Assembly: GCF_000150275.1 (NCBI RefSeq)
Contig: NW_002060955.1
Coordinates: 1,061,225-1,125,224, forward strand
Length of the DNA stretch: 64,000 bases
Source: Trichoplax adhaerens
Taxonomy: Eukaryota; Placozoa; Uniplacotomia; Trichoplacea; Trichoplacidae
Reading direction: 5' to 3'
Shown here: in pieces, positions 61,139 through 64,000 of the stretch
Layout of the letters: each line of letters starts with the position of its first letter
Position numbering within the stretch: position 1 is the first letter of the stretch
The notes under the pieces: model-generated
What the model saw: only the letters and a program-made list of their open reading frames with translations
What the model was told of the DNA's origin: nothing
Database searches by the model: none
Translations under genes and position numbers: made by a program

Positions 61139-62625
61139 GAGACTTGTTGTATACTGTATGTGTTCTCTTGTAGCTGTTGATAGTTGTTGTAGTCTCCTGG
61201 CTTGCGGGCTCAGCTTGTGAGCAGTACAGTTCTGCAAAACCGATCGGAAGTTTGTACTACAGCATAGTCCTTGCGTACATTGTACGCTATTGTACAGTGT
61301 ATAGTACTCTTCATTAGCGTACAATGATCGTGTTCACTGTGCACTGCGCAGTGACGACACTAGGATTGCTACTAAGAAGAAGACCTACTTCTTAGCACTG
61401 TGGTCCATGAGACTATGAGTGCTCATACTGTACCATATGCTGTAATGTACTGTAATTAGAACTGCTATACGCAGATGCTATGGTGAATCATGAACTGTCT
61501 ACTGGCGTTAGAATCGAACAAAGCAAAGATGGATACTGTACTGTACTGGCAGAGTGTTCTTGTAGTCTCCTGGCTTGCGGCTTCAGCTTGTGAGCAGAAC
61601 CGTACAGTGTACAGTACAGTTCTGCAAAACCGATCGGAAGTTTGTACTGTAGCCCCTGCGTACATTGTACGCTATTGTACAGTACAGTACTGTACTGTCC
61701 ATAAGCGTACTGTACAGTACAATGATCGTATTCACTGTGCACTGCGCAGTGACGACACTAGGATTGCTACTAAGAAGACCTACTTCTTAGCACTGTGGTC
61801 CATGAGACTATGAGTGCTCATACTGTACCATATGCTGTAATGTACTGTAATTAGAACTGCTATACGCAGATGCTATGGTGAATCATGAACTGTCTACTGG
61901 CGTTAGAATCTGACAAAGTAAAGATTGGCACTGTACTGGCAGAGTGTTCTTGTAGTCTCCTGGCTTGCGGGTTCAGCTTGTGAGCAGAACCGTACAATGT
62001 ACTGTACACTGTACTGTACACTGTACTGTACAGTTCTGCAAAACCGATCGGAAGTTTGTACTGTAGCCCCTGCGTACATTGTACTGTACAGTACTGTACA
62101 GTGTACAGTACTATCCATTAGCGTACAGTACAGTACAATGATCGTGTTCACGGTGCACTGCGCAGTGACGTCACTAGGATTGCTACACTGGGCACGGCAA
62201 TTAGTGTGGGCCACACTAGCTTGCGGGTTTCAGCTTGTGAGAAGAACTGTACAGTGTACAGTACTGTACAATTCTGCAAAACCAATCTAAAGTTTGTACT
62301 GTACAGTACTGTAGTCCATGCGTACTGTACATTGTACGCTATTGTACAGTGTACAGTACTGTCCAAGTGTCCATTAGCGTACAATGATCGTGTGCACTGC
62401 GCAGTACTGTGACGTCACTAGGATTGCTCCTGAGAAGAAGACCTACTTCTTAGCAGTGTGGCCAATGAGACTATGAGTGCTCATACTGTACTGTACTGCA
62501 TACAGCACTAGCGGATTTTTCGAGAACTGCTGTACGCAGCCGCTGTGGTGACACGTGAACTATCTACTGGCGTAAGAATCGGACAAAGTAAAGATTGATA
62601 CTGTACTGGCAGAGTGTGGTAGCCA
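61139..62625. repeat. Tandem satellite with hairpins and TACTGTAC inserts
   Basis: Four copies of a unit of roughly 370-420 bp. The marker GACGACACTAGGATTGCT (or GACGTCACTAGG) lies at 61353, 61751, 62167 and 62411, and CTTGCGG at 61201, 61574, 61964 and 62220. Copy 3 lacks the middle segment, giving the short 244-256 bp spacing. Each full unit has a CACTGCGCAGTG perfect palindrome, a CTAAGAAG...CTTCTTAG hairpin, and two sites where TACTGTAC runs of different length are inserted. One site is bounded by the inverted pair GCAGAAC/GTTCTGC. No protein is encoded. Confidence 0.88.
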
Positions 62626-62702
62626 TCTTGAATTTTGCTCAAATTGGACATTGCAACATCTTTCTCTATAGCTTAGCTTAGAATAAATCGTAATTATTTG
62701 AA

Positions 62703-63609
62703 ATGCCTAGGTAAGCGGTACTGATAATAGTGCAATAGGATATGTTCGTAAAAGTCAATCATTCCTTGTGACGAATCGATGATGGATATTTTTAAATTTC
62801 ATTCAGATACTTTTGTGATTATTGCGACACCTTCTTGACTCACGATTCGGTAAGTGAAAGAAGTAGCAATCATTTCTACTACACATGACTGCTGATAGAA
62901 TGAACATGTGGACATACCCTCAGTAATAGGCTGGTAAACGTGCTGTCTATCTGATACCATCTTATTTCTTATGATTATTTAGCCATCGGTTAGGAAAACG
63001 CATAATAGTGGTCGAAAGCATAAAGATAATGTTCGCTTGTATTATCAACAGTGGTACGACGAAAATATAAGAGACCAAGTTGCGCAAGGTATACAATCTC
63101 CTGCTTTTCAACAAATCATTTTATCGTTCAAAGATTATTGCCATGAATTTGATTACTGTAGCGTTAGTGTAGTTTTTTACTACCGAGAGCATCTAGAAGT
63201 GGAAAGATACCGTACTGTTATCAAGTTTTTATCAAAATCAATGCAAGTCTACAGTATAACTTGAATATCTATCTACTTATCCTGTCAGGGTTGATCTTGC
63301 AATCGACTGCGCTGATCTTATAGTAGGTTAAATTAAAAATCTAGCTAAGAAATGAAAAATGCTATCATTTACCATCTTGTTTTAGGCGGTAATAACAATA
63401 ATTATCCAAAGTTCACTCCATACCAGCCATTCAACATGCCTCCAGCGGGACCTGGAGGAATGCCAGGCTTAGGAGGTATGCCGATGATGCGACCGCCAAC
63501 AGGTATGCCACCACTACCTCAAGGAATGATGCCACCGGGAATGCCTGGTGGCGTTAGAATGCCGTTTCCTCCAGGACCACCTACTAGTCAACCGCTGAAG
63601 CCAGAGTAA
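62703..63609 (+). CDS. SNRPC: U1 small nuclear ribonucleoprotein C
   Basis: Four exons, 62703-62710, 62807-62849, 62983-63088 and 63386-63609, join in frame to 126 aa (human 159). U1-C stabilises pairing of U1 snRNA with the 5' splice site. The N-terminal C2H2 zinc finger is complete: [17 protein letters not shown] then [17 protein letters not shown], with Cys6, Cys9, His24 and His30, followed by the conserved helix LYYQQW. The C-terminal half is rich in Pro, Gly and Met ([14 protein letters not shown]). Exon 1 holds only two codons plus two bases, a typical U1-C arrangement. The exon 3 donor is GTATAC, not a strong site; the frame stays open for 59 more codons beyond it, reading QSPAFQQ soon after, so an alternative exon 3 end is possible. 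The shorter C-terminus compared with human is common in invertebrates. Confidence 0.93.
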
Positions 63610-63838
63610 AGATGGCAAAACGTGTGGATTAAGCATCATTAGCACTATGATCTAGAAACGTGGCCGGATTCATCATTTATACGTTGACAAGATTTGCCAA
63701 TTGTTTTATCTGACGAAAAGTACCAATTTAATATGAAAGTCAAGTCTTTGTAATATTTTCTACAATGTGGTGTTGTAAATAATTTTTGCCCAGTTTCACT
63801 ATCTCTACTTATATTTCTTGAATACTTTCGCATCTGCC

Positions 63839-63966
63839 ATGGAATTCCCCATAACAGTAACAACACTGATGTTAATGTTTTTTCACTTGACTGAGGCGTG
63901 GACTAAATGCAATGTATGTAGCAAAGAGAATTATTCTTCACTCTCATACCTCGCTGCATTACGTTC
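63839..63966 (+). CDS. Possible first exon of a secreted Cys-containing protein (partial)
   Basis: ATG in a strong context (GCCATGG) opens a frame that starts with a signal-peptide-like MEFPITVTTLMLMFFHLTEA and goes on to WTKCNVCSKENYSS. After 42 codons plus two bases a GTGAGA donor fits at 63967. The rest would lie beyond the right edge. No family recognised; C-x-x-C might suggest a small Cys-rich domain. It is read from sequence signals only. Confidence 0.35.
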
Positions 63967-64000
63967 GTGAGATACAACTGCTCGATGTAAAGCTTACCAG

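Noticed and set aside
61115-62412. Open frames in the satellite
   Set aside because: They repeat with the satellite units and appear on both strands; no protein family.
1-64000. tRNA, rRNA or snRNA genes
   Set aside because: I looked for B-box-like GGTTCGA motifs and found only isolated GTTCGA words without matching A boxes or acceptor stems.

Overview
This window looks like nuclear DNA of an early-branching animal, plausibly a placozoan such as Trichoplax. The reasoning is: AT-rich DNA, GT-AG introns of about 90 to 1900 bp, animal-specific genes (dystroglycan, N-glycan branching GnT-IV, UXT, LRRC72), divergent rhodopsin-like receptors, and an assembly gap of 194 N at 20206-20399. Species is inferred, not shown. 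About eleven protein-coding genes can be supported; several are split into short exons and had to be joined by eye from splice signals, frame phase and family motifs. Two possible partial genes lie at the window edges and one unassigned terminal exon lies near 22.6 kb.

Layout. 1-6.4 kb: no firm gene; a candidate exon at the very left. 6.4-9.7 kb (+): dystroglycan. 11.3-12.8 kb (-): GnT-IV/MGAT4 as one open frame. 13-17 kb: repeat-rich DNA with TACTGTAC islands and a weak coding-like stretch. 18.3-19.5 kb (+): TSR2, three exons. 20.2-24.3 kb: gap, mostly nothing, one orphan terminal exon. 24.3-25.2 kb (+): bacterial-looking alpha/beta hydrolase. 26.3-29.0 kb (-): UXT, six exons. 29-30.9 kb: a second TACTGTAC island between the divergent UXT and PLK genes. 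31.1-34.8 kb (+): Polo-like kinase, eleven exons. 35.8-38.7 kb (-): LRRC72, seven exons. 40.3-42.9 kb (-): rhodopsin-like receptor, three exons. 43-57 kb: gene-poor, with three divergent tandem arrays and two solo LTRs, each with a perfect 5-bp target duplication. 57.2-58.2 kb (+): intronless divergent receptor. 61.1-62.6 kb: a third TACTGTAC island organised as a tandem satellite. 62.7-63.6 kb (+): U1 snRNP protein C. 63.8 kb to the edge (+): possible first exon of a secreted protein.

Function. The genes are ordinary housekeeping or surface genes, not an operon: matrix adhesion (dystroglycan), Golgi glycosylation (GnT-IV), ribosome biogenesis (TSR2), mitosis (PLK), prefoldin-like/centrosomal function (UXT), cilium-associated LRR protein, splicing (U1-C) and signalling (two receptors). 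The most unusual content is the family of self-complementary TGTACAGTAC islands at three loci, which share diverged flanking repeats and form long perfect inverted repeats, together with the duplicated cadherin-SEA module of dystroglycan and a hydrolase that may have come from bacteria.
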